Positions 36,141-46,262 of a stretch of 52,684 nucleotides of DNA are shown piece after piece (positions within the stretch are counted from its first letter, which is position 1; every line of letters begins with the position of its first letter). The stretch is from Nocardia neocaledoniensis. Its GTDB lineage: Bacteria > Actinomycetota > Actinomycetes > Mycobacteriales > Mycobacteriaceae. A program made the translations under genes and the position numbers. Location: NCBI RefSeq assembly GCF_029868625.1, contig NZ_JARWOJ010000240.1:1-52684 (forward strand). The letters run 5' to 3'. The notes under the pieces are model-generated. The model was not told where the DNA came from, ran no database searches, and worked only from the letters and a program-made list of their open reading frames with translations.

Positions 36141-36276
36141 TCAGGTGCCCTGTGCGCTACCGGTGGTAGTGCAGGGAGATCGCGCCGGATTCGGGAAACG
36201 TGGTGGCGGTGGCCAGACGCCATGGTCCGTGGATCAAAGGAAGAGACGGATTCCCGCTGTCGAACTCATCGACGAA

Positions 36277-36303
36277 GCCCCCGACGACGAGGTCGTCGGG
36301 GGC
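36277..36303 (-). terminator. Terminator of hutT-hutH
   Basis: GCCCCCGACGAC (36277-36288) pairs perfectly with 36292-36303 around a GAG loop, 17 bases past the hutH stop on the minus strand. Confidence 0.75.
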
Positions 36304-36320
36304 TCGGTCGGCGTCCGGAC

Positions 36321-37886
36321 TCAGCCCAGGGGGCCGGTGATCGATTCGGCCGCGGCGAGCAGCGTGCCGGCCGCGGCCAGCTCGACGGCGGCCTCGATCT
36401 CGGGCGCGAGGTAGCGGTCGGTGCCGGGGCCGGGGACCCGGGTGCGCAGGGCGTCGCGCACCGCCGCGGTGGCCGGTGCCGGGGTGAGCGGCGCGCGCAG
36501 GTCCAGTGCGCGGGCCGCGGTCAGTGCCTCGATGGCCAGCACCCGGGTCAGGCCGTCGATCGCGCGGCGCAGCTTGCGGGCCGCCGACCAGCCCATGGAG
36601 ACGTGATCCTCCTGCATCGCCGAGGACGGGATGGAGTCGACCGAAGCGGGCGCGGCCAGCCGCTTGAGCTCGGAGACGATCGCGGCCTGGGTGTACTGGG
36701 CGATCATGTGGCCGCTGTCGACACCGGGATCGTCGGCCAGGAACGGCGGCAGGCCGTGGTTGCGGGCCTTGTCCAGGAAACGGTCGGTGCGCCGCTCGCT
36801 GATACTGGCGACATCGGCGACGACGATGGCGAGGAAGTCGAGGACATAGGCCACCGGGGCACCGTGGAAGTTGCCGTTGGACTCGACGCGGCCGTCCAGG
36901 GTGACCACGGGATTGTCCACGGCACTGGCCAATTCGAAGCCGGCGACGCGTTCGGCGTGCGCGAGGGTGTCGCGGGCGCCGCCGGCCACCTGCGGTGCGC
37001 AGCGCAGCGAATAGGCGTCCTGCACGACGGTGCAGTCCGGCGTCGCGTGGCTGGCCACGATCGCCGAATCGGCGAGCAGGCGGGTCATGTTCGCGGCGGC
37101 GACGGCCTGGCCGGGCTGCGGGCGCAGCGCCTGCAGGTCGGCGGCGAAGACCTTGTCGGTACCCAGCAGGCCCTCCACGCTCATCGCCGCGGTGATGTCG
37201 GCCAGGCGCAGCAGCGCGCGCAGGTCGTGGCAGGCGAGCACGAGCATGCCGAGCATGCCGTCGGTGCCGTTGATCAGCGCGAGGCCTTCCTTCTCCTCGA
37301 GCTCGACGGGCGCGATGCCCGCGGCGGCCAGCGCCCGCGCGGCCGGCATCAGCTCGCCGTCGGCGTCACGCACCGTGCCCTCGCCGAGCACGGCCAGCGC
37401 GACGTGCGCCAGCGGCGCGAGATCACCGGAGCAGCCGAGGCTGCCGTACTCGTAGACCACCGGGGTGATCCCGGCCGAGAGCAGCGCCGCGTAGGTCTCC
37501 GCGACCACGGGGCGCACGCCGGTGCGGCCGGTGGCCAGCGTCGACAGCCGCAGCAGCATGAGCGCGCGGACCACCTCACGCTCCACCTCCGCGCCCGAAC
37601 CGGCCGCGTGCGAGCGGACCAGACTGCGCTGCAACTGCTTGCGCAGCTCGAGCGGGATGTGGCGCACGGCCAGCGCGCCGAAACCCGTGGACACGCCGTA
37701 CACCGGCTTGGGGTCGGCCGCGAGCGCCTCGATCCGGCGACGGCTCTCCCCGATGGCGGCGACGGCCTCCGCCGACAGCGACACCGCGGCGCCGTCCCTG
37801 GCCACCCGCACCACATCCCCCGGCGTCACCGCGCCGGTGCCGACGACGACCGGCGCCAACGCGGTCAGATCCGAATCGATGCTCAC
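36321..37886 (-). CDS. hutH: Histidine ammonia-lyase
   Basis: This 521-residue enzyme deaminates histidine to urocanate. The MIO cofactor forms autocatalytically from CSG (152-154) in [17 protein letters not shown]; Cys instead of Ala at the first position is known in actinobacterial HutH. Other family segments are [51 protein letters not shown] and [16 protein letters not shown] 37886 has GGAG seven bases ahead and overlaps the hutT stop (GTGA). Transcribed with hutT from a HutC-controlled promoter. Confidence 0.96.
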   Translation of the reverse strand: MSIDSDLTALAPVVVGTGAVTPGDVVRVARDGAAVSLSAEAVAAIGESRRRIEALAADPKPVYGVSTGFGALAVRHIPLELRKQLQRSLVRSHAAGSGAEVEREVVRALMLLRLSTLATGRTGVRPVVAETYAALLSAGITPVVYEYGSLGCSGDLAPLAHVALAVLGEGTVRDADGELMPAARALAAAGIAPVELEEKEGLALINGTDGMLGMLVLACHDLRALLRLADITAAMSVEGLLGTDKVFAADLQALRPQPGQAVAAANMTRLLADSAIVASHATPDCTVVQDAYSLRCAPQVAGGARDTLAHAERVAGFELASAVDNPVVTLDGRVESNGNFHGAPVAYVLDFLAIVVADVASISERRTDRFLDKARNHGLPPFLADDPGVDSGHMIAQYTQAAIVSELKRLAAPASVDSIPSSAMQEDHVSMGWSAARKLRRAIDGLTRVLAIEALTAARALDLRAPLTPAPATAAVRDALRTRVPGPGTDRYLAPEIEAAVELAAAGTLLAAAESITGPLG

Positions 37887-39322
37887 TGTGCTTCTCCATT
37901 CCGAACAACACTGGGGGACAGAACTTTTCCGGCGTCCGCCGGGACGGGTACCGGTTCGGGCGCGGCCGCGACCGGGCGCACCCACAGGCGATAGGCCAGG
38001 CACAGCAGCGCCAGCCACACCGCGCCGACGACGAGGGCGACCCGGCTGTCGGCGTCGACGGCGATCACCGCGATCACGAAGATCAGGAACGCGATGGTGA
38101 TCAGCTGCCCGTAGGGCCACAGCGGCACCGGGAACTTCAGCGCCGCGACCTGCTCGGCCGACATCGCGCGCCGCGAGCGGTACTGCGAGAACAGGATCAT
38201 CAGCCAGACGAAGATGGTCGCGAAGGTGGCGATCGAGGCGATCACCAGGAACACCTTGTCCGGGATCAGGTAGTTGAGCAGCACACCGACCAGCAGGGTG
38301 ACGGTCATGATCACGACCGTCATCCAGGGCACGCCGTTGCGCGAGACCCGCCGCATCACCGCGGGCGCCTGACCACGCTGGGCCATGCCGTACATCATCC
38401 GCCCCGCGCCGAAGATGTCGCTGTTGATGGCCGACAGCGCGGCGGTGATCACGACGACGTTCAGCACGGCCGCCGCCGGTCCGAGGCCGAGGCTCTGGAA
38501 GATCTGCACGAAGGGGCTGCCCTCGTCGCCGATGGTCTGCCACGGATTGATCGCCATGATCACCGCGAGGGTGAGCACGTAGAACAGGATGATGCGCACC
38601 GGCACCGTATTGATGGCGCGCGGGATGGTGCGCTGCGGGTCCTCCGCCTCGCCCGCGGTGATGCCGATGATCTCGGTGCCGCCGAAGGCGAACATCACGA
38701 TGGCGAAGCAGGCGACGAAGCCGCCGAAGCCGGTCGGGAAGAAACCGCCGTCCGACCACAGGTTCGTCACGCCGGTCGCGGTGTCGTGGATGCCGAAGCC
38801 GAAGATGAGCACGGCGATGCCGCCGGCGATCATCGCGATGATGGCCACGATCTTGACCAGGCTGAACCAGAACTCGACCTCGCCGAAGACCTTCACGCTG
38901 AGCAGGTTGATCGCGCCGATGAAGAAGATGATCGACAGCACCCAGATCCAGCGCGGCACGTCCGGGAACCAGAAGCCCATGTAGACGCCGAACGCGGTGA
39001 CATCGGCCAGGCAGACGATGAGCATCTCGAAGGTGTAGGTCCAGCCGGTCATGAATCCGGCCAGCGGCCCCAGGTGCTTGCTCGCGTATTCGCCGAACGA
39101 CCCGGCCACCGGATTGCTCACCGCCATCTCCCCCAGCGCGCGCAGCACGAGGTAGATCGCGGCGCCACCGATGAGGTAGGCCAGCAGCACCGAGGGGCCC
39201 GCCCGGTGGATCGCCTCCGCGGACCCGTAGAACAGGCCGGTGCCGATGGCGGAGCCGAGCGCGATGAAACGGATGTGGCGCGCGGTGAGTCCCCGCGTCA
39301 GCACAGCGACGGGTTTGTTCAA
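37883..39322 (-). CDS. hutT: Amino acid permease HutT
   Basis: This 479-residue, twelve-helix permease of the AAT/APC superfamily starts with [27 protein letters not shown], the helix-1 substrate and Na/H site of this family, and includes [10 protein letters not shown] and [19 protein letters not shown]. In this operon with hutH it is most likely the histidine importer. The start is TTG 39322 with GGGAG six bases ahead; the nearby ATG runs into a stop. Confidence 0.93.
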   Translation of the reverse strand: MNKPVAVLTRGLTARHIRFIALGSAIGTGLFYGSAEAIHRAGPSVLLAYLIGGAAIYLVLRALGEMAVSNPVAGSFGEYASKHLGPLAGFMTGWTYTFEMLIVCLADVTAFGVYMGFWFPDVPRWIWVLSIIFFIGAINLLSVKVFGEVEFWFSLVKIVAIIAMIAGGIAVLIFGFGIHDTATGVTNLWSDGGFFPTGFGGFVACFAIVMFAFGGTEIIGITAGEAEDPQRTIPRAINTVPVRIILFYVLTLAVIMAINPWQTIGDEGSPFVQIFQSLGLGPAAAVLNVVVITAALSAINSDIFGAGRMMYGMAQRGQAPAVMRRVSRNGVPWMTVVIMTVTLLVGVLLNYLIPDKVFLVIASIATFATIFVWLMILFSQYRSRRAMSAEQVAALKFPVPLWPYGQLITIAFLIFVIAVIAVDADSRVALVVGAVWLALLCLAYRLWVRPVAAAPEPVPVPADAGKVLSPSVVRNGEAQ

Positions 39323-39407
39323 ACCATTCTCCCGGGATCGGAAAGGCGCACGGCGGGAGTGATCACTCGACGGATCACCCTGTGGGGCCGGTCACAACGA
39401 CCGTACA

Positions 39408-39437
39408 TGTATAAACCTGTATATACAGCCTTGTCAA
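39408..39437 (-). promoter_or_regulatory. hutT-hutH promoter with HutC operator
   Basis: On the minus strand TTGACA (39437-39432) and TATACA (39413-39408) are separated by 18 bases that contain CTGTATATACAG (39417-39428), a perfect 12-bp palindrome. HutC bound there would occlude RNA polymerase. Confidence 0.72.
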
Positions 39438-39467
39438 CGCGCGCGAAGTCGGGCGGCAGCCTACCGC

Positions 39468-39497
39468 TTGACGAACCTGTCTATACAGGCATATACA
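39468..39497 (+). promoter_or_regulatory. Promoter of the permease-hutI-hutG operon with HutC operator
   Basis: TTGACG (39468-39473) and TATACA (39492-39497) are 18 bases apart. The spacer holds CCTGTCTATACAGG (39476-39489), the HutC palindrome with one mismatched pair. Confidence 0.72.
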
Positions 39498-39556
39498 TAT
39501 CGGACGTGACCCAGCGCACATGCCCGGGCACGCGTCACGCAGAAAGACAGGCCGCC

Positions 39557-40993
39557 ATGACCACGACCGGCAGCACCGAGGACCTCCTCGTCCCCGAACG
39601 ACGCACCATCGACGTCGTGCCCGACAGCGAGCGGCACGGCACGCCGCGCAGCCAGTTCACCCTCTGGTTCGGGGCGAACATGCAGATCACCGCCGTCGTC
39701 GACGGTGCGCTCGCGGTCGTCTTCGGCGCCGACGCGCTGTGGGCCATCGTCGGCCTGCTGCTCGGCAACGTCTTCGGTGGCGCGGTGATGGCGCTGCACT
39801 CGGCGCAGGGTCCGCGCATGGGCCTGCCGCAGATGATCTCGAGCCGGGCGCAATTCGGCGTCAAGGGCGCGGTCGTACCGCTGGTACTGGTGATCCTGAT
39901 GTATCTCGGCTTCGCCGCGACCGGCACGGTGCTGGCCGGGCAGGCCGTCAACAACATGCTGCACGTGGACAATCCGGTGATCGGGATCGTGATCTTCGGT
40001 GCGCTCACCGCCTTCGTCGCCGTCACCGGATACCGGCTGATCCACGTCGTCGGCCGGGTGGCCACGGTGGTCGGGATCATCGGATTCACCTACCTGACGG
40101 TCCGGCTGTTCGCCGAGTATCCGGTGGCCGATTTCGTCGGCGTGATCGGATTCGACGTGACGACGTTCCTGCTGGCGATCTCGCTCGGCGCGGGCTGGCA
40201 GCTCACCTTCGGTCCCTACGTCGCCGACTACTCGCGCTACCTGCCGCGCAGCACCAGCGAACGCACCACCTTCTGGTCGACGTTCCTCGGCAGCGTCCTC
40301 GGTTCGCAGTGGGCCATGACCTTCGGCGCGCTGGTGGCCGCCGTGGCCGGGAAGACCTTCCTCGCCGACCAGGTGGGCTTCCTCGGCACGCTGGCCGGGC
40401 CCGCGGTGCTCGCGTTCGGTGTGTACCTGGTGATCGTGGTGGGCAAGCTGACGGTGAACGTGCTCAACGCCTACGGCGGGTTCATGTCGATCCTCACCAC
40501 CGTCACCGCCTTCGACGGCCGCTCGCAGATCTCCACCCGCGCCAGGACGCTCTACATCGTGGGCTTCGTCGGGGTGTCGATGGTGATCGCGATCGCCGCG
40601 AGCGCGGACTTCCTCGACAACTTCAAGAACTTCGTGCTGGTGCTGCTCATGGTGTTCACGCCGTGGAGCGCGATCAATCTGATCGACTACTACCTGATCT
40701 CGAAGGAACGGGTCGACCTGCCCGCGCTCTACGATCCGCACGGGCGCTATGGCGCCTGGAACGTGCCCGCGCTGGTCTGCTACGCGCTGGGTGTGCTGGC
40801 GCAGATCCCGTTCCTCGCGCAGAAGCTCTACACCGGTCCGGTCACCGACCTGCTCGGCGGCGCCGACATCTCGTGGATCGTGGGCATCGTGTTCACCGGC
40901 GCGATCTACTACCCGGTCGCGCGCCGCACCGCGAACCCGCCCGACCGGATGATCTACCCCGCCCATACCGACATGGTCGACGCCCGCATCTAG
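39557..40993 (+). CDS. NCS1-family (cytosine/purine permease-like) transporter
   Basis: This 478-residue, twelve-helix transporter of the NCS1 (nucleobase:cation symporter) family has characteristic segments: RSQFTLWFGANMQITAVVDGAL, LPQMISSRAQFGVKGA, WQLTFGPYVADYSRYLP and LVLLMVFTPWSAINLIDYYL. It leads the hutI-hutG operon under a HutC-type operator. Import of urocanate or another imidazole is therefore more likely than cytosine, though this is inference. ATG 39557 is at the start of the conserved region. Confidence 0.9.
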   Translation: MTTTGSTEDLLVPERRTIDVVPDSERHGTPRSQFTLWFGANMQITAVVDGALAVVFGADALWAIVGLLLGNVFGGAVMALHSAQGPRMGLPQMISSRAQFGVKGAVVPLVLVILMYLGFAATGTVLAGQAVNNMLHVDNPVIGIVIFGALTAFVAVTGYRLIHVVGRVATVVGIIGFTYLTVRLFAEYPVADFVGVIGFDVTTFLLAISLGAGWQLTFGPYVADYSRYLPRSTSERTTFWSTFLGSVLGSQWAMTFGALVAAVAGKTFLADQVGFLGTLAGPAVLAFGVYLVIVVGKLTVNVLNAYGGFMSILTTVTAFDGRSQISTRARTLYIVGFVGVSMVIAIAASADFLDNFKNFVLVLLMVFTPWSAINLIDYYLISKERVDLPALYDPHGRYGAWNVPALVCYALGVLAQIPFLAQKLYTGPVTDLLGGADISWIVGIVFTGAIYYPVARRTANPPDRMIYPAHTDMVDARI

Positions 40994-41005
40994 GAGGACA
41001 TCGCA

Positions 41006-42181
41006 GTGCCAACCACCGCACTGACCGCCATCGGCACCCTGGTCACCAACGATCCCGCGCTGGGCGACGGCCCGCTGGGGGTCCGGCACGACGCCGCCGT
41101 CGTCTTCGAGGACGCGACCGTCGTGTGGGTCGGTGACAGCGCCGACGCGCCCGCCGCCGACACCGGCGTCGACCTCGGTGGCCGCGCGCTGCTGCCCGGC
41201 TTCGTCGAATCGCACTCGCACCTGGTCTTCGCCGGTGACCGCGCCGAGGAGTTCGCGGCCAGGATGGCGGGGCGGCCCTACGGAGCCGGTGGCATCCGCA
41301 CCACCATCGCGGCGACCAGGGCGGCCACCGACGACGAGCTCGCCGCGAATGTGCGGCGCCTGCTGGACGAATCGGTGCGGGCGGGCAGCACCACGGTCGA
41401 ATGCAAGAGCGGCTACGGCCAGACCGTCGAGGACGAGTTGCGCAGCGTGCGGATCGCGGGCCGGTTCACCGACGAGGTGACCCTGCTGGCCGCGCACGTG
41501 CCGCCGCCGGAGTACGCCGGTCGCGCCGACGAGTACGTGACGATGGTCGTCGAGGAGATGATCCCGCGGTGCGCGCCGCACGCCCGCTGGATCGATGTGT
41601 TCTGCGAGCAGGGCGCCTTCGACCGCGAGCAGGCGCACGCGGTGCTCTCGGCCGGTATCGCGCACGGCCTGGTGCCGCGCGTGCACGGCAATCAGCTGCA
41701 CCAGGGACCGGGCGTGCGGCTGGCGGTGGAGCTGGGCGCGGCGTCGGTGGATCACGTGGTGCACGTCGAACAGGCCGATATCGATGCCCTCGCGGGCAGT
41801 GACACGGTGGCCACCCTGCTCCCCGGGGCCGATTTCTCCACACGCAACAGCTATCCGGGGGCCAGGGCATTGCTCGACGCCGGGGTCACCGTGGCGCTGG
41901 GCGCCGACTGCAATCCGGGGACGAGCTACACCACGAGCCTGCCGTTCTGCATCGCGCTCGCGGTGCGGGAGATGCGCATGACGCCCGACGAGGCGGTCTG
42001 GGCCGCGACCGCCGGTGGCGCGCGTGCCCTGCGCCGCACCGATGTCGGCGCGCTCACCCCCGGCGCCAGGGCCGACGCGGTCGCGCTCGACGCGCCCTCG
42101 TACCTGCACCTCGCCTACCGTCCCGGGGTGCCGCTGATCAGCCAGGTGTGGCGTGGCGGCGCCCTCGTCCACCCGAACTGA
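41006..42181 (+). CDS. hutI: Imidazolonepropionase
   Basis: This 391-residue amidohydrolase opens the imidazolone ring to N-formimino-L-glutamate (step 3). The metal HxH is in [92 protein letters not shown] and [16 protein letters not shown] are family segments. GTG 41006 lies behind TAGGAGGA. Second gene of the permease-hutI-hutG operon. Confidence 0.96.
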   Translation: MPTTALTAIGTLVTNDPALGDGPLGVRHDAAVVFEDATVVWVGDSADAPAADTGVDLGGRALLPGFVESHSHLVFAGDRAEEFAARMAGRPYGAGGIRTTIAATRAATDDELAANVRRLLDESVRAGSTTVECKSGYGQTVEDELRSVRIAGRFTDEVTLLAAHVPPPEYAGRADEYVTMVVEEMIPRCAPHARWIDVFCEQGAFDREQAHAVLSAGIAHGLVPRVHGNQLHQGPGVRLAVELGAASVDHVVHVEQADIDALAGSDTVATLLPGADFSTRNSYPGARALLDAGVTVALGADCNPGTSYTTSLPFCIALAVREMRMTPDEAVWAATAGGARALRRTDVGALTPGARADAVALDAPSYLHLAYRPGVPLISQVWRGGALVHPN

Positions 42182-42188
42182 GGTGCCG

Positions 42189-43112
42189 ATGACTTCCGAA
42201 TCCTGGACCGGCCGTGTCGACGGCGACGCCCCCGAGTACCTGCGCTGGCATCAAGCTGTCACCGAATACACGCCGGGCGGCGAGCCGGCCGCGTGCGTGT
42301 TCGTCGGCTTCGCCAGTGAGGCGGGGGTACGCCGGAACAAGGGCCGTCCCGGCGCCGCGCAGGGGCCCGACGCGCTGCGGCGGGCGCTGTCACCGATGGC
42401 GTTGCGCACGCCGCTGCGGGCGTGCGACGCGGGCACCGTCACCGTGACGGGCGACGAGCTGGAGGACGGCCAGCGGCGCCTCGGCGAGCGGGTGTCGGCG
42501 CTGCTCGACGACGGCGCCTTCCCGGTGGTCCTCGGCGGCGGGCACGAGGTCGCCTACGGCACCTACCTCGGCGTCGCCGGGGCGGCACGACGCACGCCGG
42601 GCACGACCGTCGGCATCCTCAACCTGGACGCGCACTTCGACCTGCGCCCCGACCCGGTCCCGAGCTCGGGCACACCCTTCCGGCAGATCCTCGAATCCGA
42701 CGCGGACGTGCGCTACGCCGTCCTCGGCATCAGCCAGCCGAGCAACACCACCGTGCTGTTCGACACCGCCGAGCGTTTCGGCGTGCGATACCTGCTCGAC
42801 GACGACTGCGACCCCGATCAGGCCCGCGCGTTCGTCGCCGACTTCCTGGCCGGGATCGATCTGCTGTACCTGACCATCGACCTCGATGTGCTGCCCGCCG
42901 CGGTCGCGCCCGGCGTGAGCGCGCCCGCCGCCTACGGCGTCGCGCTGCCGACGATCCAGGCGGTCTGCGATCAGGTCACCGCCAGCGGGAAACTGGCGGT
43001 GGTCGACGTCGCCGAGCTCAATCCCGACCTCGACATCGATCAGCGCACCGCCAGGACCGCGGCCCGGCTGATCCACCGGATCGTCACCGGGCATCGCCGG
43101 GATCAGCGGTAG
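42189..43112 (+). CDS. hutG: Formimidoylglutamase
   Basis: This 307-residue arginase-fold enzyme hydrolyses N-formimino-glutamate to glutamate and formamide. Manganese ligands lie in LGGGHEVAYGTYLG, NLDAHFDLRPDP and TIDLDVLPAAVAPGVSAPAAYG. No HutF deiminase gene is present, so the pathway ends in the direct hydrolysis route. ATG 42189 follows TGAGG at the hutI stop. Confidence 0.95.
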   Translation: MTSESWTGRVDGDAPEYLRWHQAVTEYTPGGEPAACVFVGFASEAGVRRNKGRPGAAQGPDALRRALSPMALRTPLRACDAGTVTVTGDELEDGQRRLGERVSALLDDGAFPVVLGGGHEVAYGTYLGVAGAARRTPGTTVGILNLDAHFDLRPDPVPSSGTPFRQILESDADVRYAVLGISQPSNTTVLFDTAERFGVRYLLDDDCDPDQARAFVADFLAGIDLLYLTIDLDVLPAAVAPGVSAPAAYGVALPTIQAVCDQVTASGKLAVVDVAELNPDLDIDQRTARTAARLIHRIVTGHRRDQR

Positions 43113-43193
43113 CGCGGGCCGCCCAGGGCTCCAGGTCATCGTCGTGCTGACAGGGAGGAAGGAAACGGCGTTTCGAACGACCGTGTTGCAGCT

Positions 43194-43212
43194 TTAGGGT
43201 TGGCTACCCTAA
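43194..43212. promoter_or_regulatory. IdeR/DmdR-type iron box
   Basis: TTAGGGTTGGCTACCCTAA closely matches the 19-base actinobacterial iron box (TTAGGTTAGSCTAACCTAA). It is 160 bases upstream of the siderophore importer, implying repression by iron-loaded IdeR. Confidence 0.85.
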
Positions 43213-43371
43213 AGTTCTGCACGATCCGGTTCGCAACCCTCGCAGCTCGGCGGGTGGTGACGACCGCGCCGTCGTCTCGTATCCGCACGTCGACCGATCC
43301 GCATGCCCCACAGCGCTTCTCGCCTGCCCGACGGCCAGGCGCGCCGGGTCGTGCGCGATGAGGAAATCCTG

Positions 43372-44382
43372 GTGACAACTCTCGCCCCGCGCGCCCCGGT
43401 GCTCCGCCGGGCCGCCGTGTTCGCGCTCGGGCTGGCGGCCCTGCTGCTGCTGATCGTGCTGAGTCTCGCGTTCGGGTCACGCTCGGTGCCCGTCGGCACC
43501 GTCGTCGAGGCCGTGCTCGGCCAGGACGTGGGCCGTGATGCCTCGGTCGTCACCGGGATGCGCTGGCCGCGCACCCTGGTCGGGCTCGCGGTCGGCGCGG
43601 CGCTCGGTCTGGCCGGCGCGATCACGCAGGGCGTGAGCCGCAATCCGCTGGCCGCGCCGACGACCCTGGGCATCAACGCCGGCGCCGCGCTCGCCGTGGT
43701 CACCGCCATCTACGCGCTCGGCCTCAGCCAACCGGCGCAGTACGTGTGGTTCGCCTTCGTCGGCGCGGCCGTGGCGGCCGCGTTCACCCTCGCGCTGGGA
43801 CGCCGCGCCGGTGACCTCGACCCGATCCGCCTGGTCCTCGGCGGCACGGTCGTGCAGCTGGTGCTGGCCTCGTGGACCTCGTCGGTGCTGCTGTTCAGCG
43901 AGCGCACCCTCGACGAGGCCCGGTTCTGGCTGGTCGGCTCGATCGCGGGCCGCGATCTGTCGGTGCTGATGCCACTGCTGCCGTTCCTCGGCCTCGGCGC
44001 GCTGCTCGGTCTCGCGATCACCGGCGGGCTCAACGCCCTCGCGCTCGGCGACGAGGCGGCCGCGGCGCTCGGTGTGCCGGTCACCCGGATCCGCACGATC
44101 GGCATGGTCGCCGTGGTGCTGCTGGCCGGGTCGGCGGTGGCGGTGGCCGGACCGATCGCGTTCATCGGGCTCGCCGCGCCGCATCTGGTGCGACTGGTCG
44201 CGGGCAGTGACCACCGGATCCTGCTCCCCGGCTGTCTGCTCGCCGGTCCGCTGCTGCTGTTGGGGGCCGACATCGTCGGCCGGATGATCATGCGACCCAC
44301 CGAGATCGAGGTCGGGATCATCACCGCGTTCCTCGGCGCGCCGCTGCTCGCGGTGCTCGCCACCAGAAAGGTCCGCCGATGA
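43372..44382 (+). CDS. Ferric-siderophore ABC transporter permease (FecCD family)
   Basis: This 336-residue permease has about ten helices. FecCD hallmarks are RWPRTLVGLAVGAALGLAGAITQGVSRNPLAAPTTLGI, LALGDEAAAALGVPVTRIRTIG and VAGPIAFIGLAAPHLVR, the coupling helix that meets the ATPase. I use GTG 43372, with AGGA eight bases ahead and family length; ATG 43303 would add 23 unconserved residues. First of a four-gene importer operon behind an iron box. Confidence 0.92.
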   Translation: MTTLAPRAPVLRRAAVFALGLAALLLLIVLSLAFGSRSVPVGTVVEAVLGQDVGRDASVVTGMRWPRTLVGLAVGAALGLAGAITQGVSRNPLAAPTTLGINAGAALAVVTAIYALGLSQPAQYVWFAFVGAAVAAAFTLALGRRAGDLDPIRLVLGGTVVQLVLASWTSSVLLFSERTLDEARFWLVGSIAGRDLSVLMPLLPFLGLGALLGLAITGGLNALALGDEAAAALGVPVTRIRTIGMVAVVLLAGSAVAVAGPIAFIGLAAPHLVRLVAGSDHRILLPGCLLAGPLLLLGADIVGRMIMRPTEIEVGIITAFLGAPLLAVLATRKVRR

Positions 44383-45410
44383 CCACGCTCGCCGTTCCCC
44401 TGGTCCGGTCGACGTCCGCGCGGGTGCGCGGGCTGGCCCTGCTGCTCGTCCTCGCCCTGGTCGTCATCGTGCTCGCCTCCCTGGCCACCGGCGAGGTCCC
44501 GATGAGCGCGCTCACCGCGGCGCGCGCCGTGTTCGGGCTCGGCGACCGCGGCGAGGTGTACATCGTGCAGGAATTCCGCGCGCCCCGCGTCGCCGCGGGC
44601 GTGGTCGCCGGCGCCGGACTCGCCGTCGGCGGCGCGGTGCTGCAGCGGCTGTTCCGCAATCCGCTCGCCTCGCCCGATGTCATCGGGGTGACCGGCGGCG
44701 CCTCGCTCGGCGCGGTGGTCGTGCTGGCGGCGGGGGTGAGCCTGCAGGCGATTCCGCTGGCCGCGCTGGCGGGCGGGCTGGTCGCGGCCGTGGCGCTGGG
44801 TGCCATCGGGTGGCGGACCCAGGTGTCGACCGCGCGGCTCGTGCTGGTCGGGCTCGCCATCCAGGCCGGTCTGGCCGCGGCCGTGAACCTGGTGATCGTG
44901 CGGTTCCCGCGCGAACTGGCCGGCTCGGCGATGCACTGGACCGCAGGCTCGCTCTACGGGCGGACCTGGCCGGAGGTGACCGGTGCCGCGCTCTGCTCGC
45001 TGGTGGTGCTCGCGGTGCTGTGCACCCAGTACCGCACGCTGGCCGTGCTCGATCTCGGCGACGAATCCGCGGGCGGTCTCGGCGTCGGTGTCTCGGGCGC
45101 GCGGCTGCGGCTGCTGCTCACCGCGGTGGCGCTGGCGGCGCTGGCGGTGGCGATCTCGGGCCCGATCGTGTTCGTCGCGTTGGCCGTCCCGCAGCTGGTG
45201 CGCCTGCTGTGCGGACCGCCGACGGCCGGGTCGCTGGCCGTCACCGGGCTGGCCGGGGCGACGCTGCTCACCGGCTGCGACTACATCGCGCAGCACCTGC
45301 TTCCGGTGGAGGGGCTGCCCGTCGGCCTCGTCACCACGACCGTCGGCGCGCCGTGGCTGCTGTGGCTACTCGTGCGCGACAGCGACCCCGCGAAACGGAG
45401 AAACGCATGA
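44379..45410 (+). CDS. Ferric-siderophore ABC transporter permease (FecCD family)
   Basis: This is the second permease subunit, 343 residues, with EFRAPRVAAGVVAGAGLAVGGAVLQRLFRNPLASPDVIG, LDLGDESAGGLGVGVSGARLR and ISGPIVFVALAVPQLVR. It pairs with the preceding permease to form the membrane channel. Its ATG overlaps the previous stop (ATGA). Confidence 0.92.
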   Translation: MTTLAVPLVRSTSARVRGLALLLVLALVVIVLASLATGEVPMSALTAARAVFGLGDRGEVYIVQEFRAPRVAAGVVAGAGLAVGGAVLQRLFRNPLASPDVIGVTGGASLGAVVVLAAGVSLQAIPLAALAGGLVAAVALGAIGWRTQVSTARLVLVGLAIQAGLAAAVNLVIVRFPRELAGSAMHWTAGSLYGRTWPEVTGAALCSLVVLAVLCTQYRTLAVLDLGDESAGGLGVGVSGARLRLLLTAVALAALAVAISGPIVFVALAVPQLVRLLCGPPTAGSLAVTGLAGATLLTGCDYIAQHLLPVEGLPVGLVTTTVGAPWLLWLLVRDSDPAKRRNA

Positions 45411-46222
45411 CCGGGCAACCGAGGAACGAACTCGCCACCCGCGAACTGGCCCTGCGCTACGGCGAACGCACCATCATCGACGGGCTCGACCTGGTCCTTC
45501 CTGGCGACGCGGTGACCGCCATCGTCGGGCCCAACGCGTGCGGCAAGTCGACCCTGCTGCGCGGGCTGACCCGGCTGCTGCGGCCGGCGGGCGGCACCGT
45601 CACCCTCGACGGCGCCGACATCCACCGGATGACCGCGAGAGCACTGGCCCTGCGGCTCGGGCTGCTCCCCCAGCAACCGATCACCCCCGAGGCCATCACC
45701 GTCGAGGCGCTCGTGCGGCTCGGGCGCTACCCGCATCAGAAGATGCTGCGGCCCTGGTCGGCGGCCGACCAGGCCGCGGTGGAGGACGCGATGGCGCGCA
45801 CCGGCACCACGGCGCTGCGCGAACAGCCGGTCGACCAGCTCTCCGGCGGGCAACGGCAGCGCGCCTGGATCGCGCTGGCCCTGGCCCAGGACACCGACCT
45901 GCTCCTGCTGGACGAGCCGACCACCTTCCTCGACCTGCGCCACCAGCTCGACGTCCTCGACCTGGTCGCCGACCTCAACACCGAGGCGCGCCGCACCGTC
46001 GTGATGGTCCTGCACGATCTCGGGCAGGCCGCCCGCTACGCCGACCACCTGGTGGTGCTGCGCGACGGCGAGCTGGCCGCGGCCGGTCCCCCGGCCGAGG
46101 TGCTCGACGCCGAACTGGTGCGCACCGTCTTCGACGTCGAGTGCCACGTGATCCCCGATCCCGAAACCGGGACACCGCTGGTGATCCCGCTCGGCCGCGC
46201 CGCCCGCGCTGTGCGCGCCTGA
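45407..46222 (+). CDS. Ferric-siderophore ABC transporter ATPase
   Basis: This 271-residue ATPase is of the FepC/FhuC type. Walker A is GPNACGKST, the Q-loop is LLPQQP, the signature LSGGQRQRAWIA, Walker B LLLLDEPTTFLD and the switch His in VLHDLGQAARYAD. ALRLGLLPQQPITPEAITVEALVRLGRYPHQ is typical of siderophore importers. The ATG overlaps the preceding stop. Confidence 0.95.
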   Translation: MTGQPRNELATRELALRYGERTIIDGLDLVLPGDAVTAIVGPNACGKSTLLRGLTRLLRPAGGTVTLDGADIHRMTARALALRLGLLPQQPITPEAITVEALVRLGRYPHQKMLRPWSAADQAAVEDAMARTGTTALREQPVDQLSGGQRQRAWIALALAQDTDLLLLDEPTTFLDLRHQLDVLDLVADLNTEARRTVVMVLHDLGQAARYADHLVVLRDGELAAAGPPAEVLDAELVRTVFDVECHVIPDPETGTPLVIPLGRAARAVRA

Positions 46223-46262
46223 CCTCCCAGACCCCTTTCTCCCCGACAAGAAAGCGAATCCC

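Noticed and set aside
36321..37886. Loss of the MIO triad in HutH because the first residue is Cys rather than Ala
   Set aside because: CSG is an accepted MIO-forming triad in actinobacterial histidine ammonia-lyases.
39461..42172. A 903-codon minus-strand open frame opposite the permease, hutI and hutG start
   Set aside because: His/Arg/Gly-rich antisense artefact of high-GC coding sequence.
43303..43371. N-terminal extension of the first siderophore permease
   Set aside because: The 23 residues are unlike the family and the ATG lacks a ribosome site; GTG 43372 has one.
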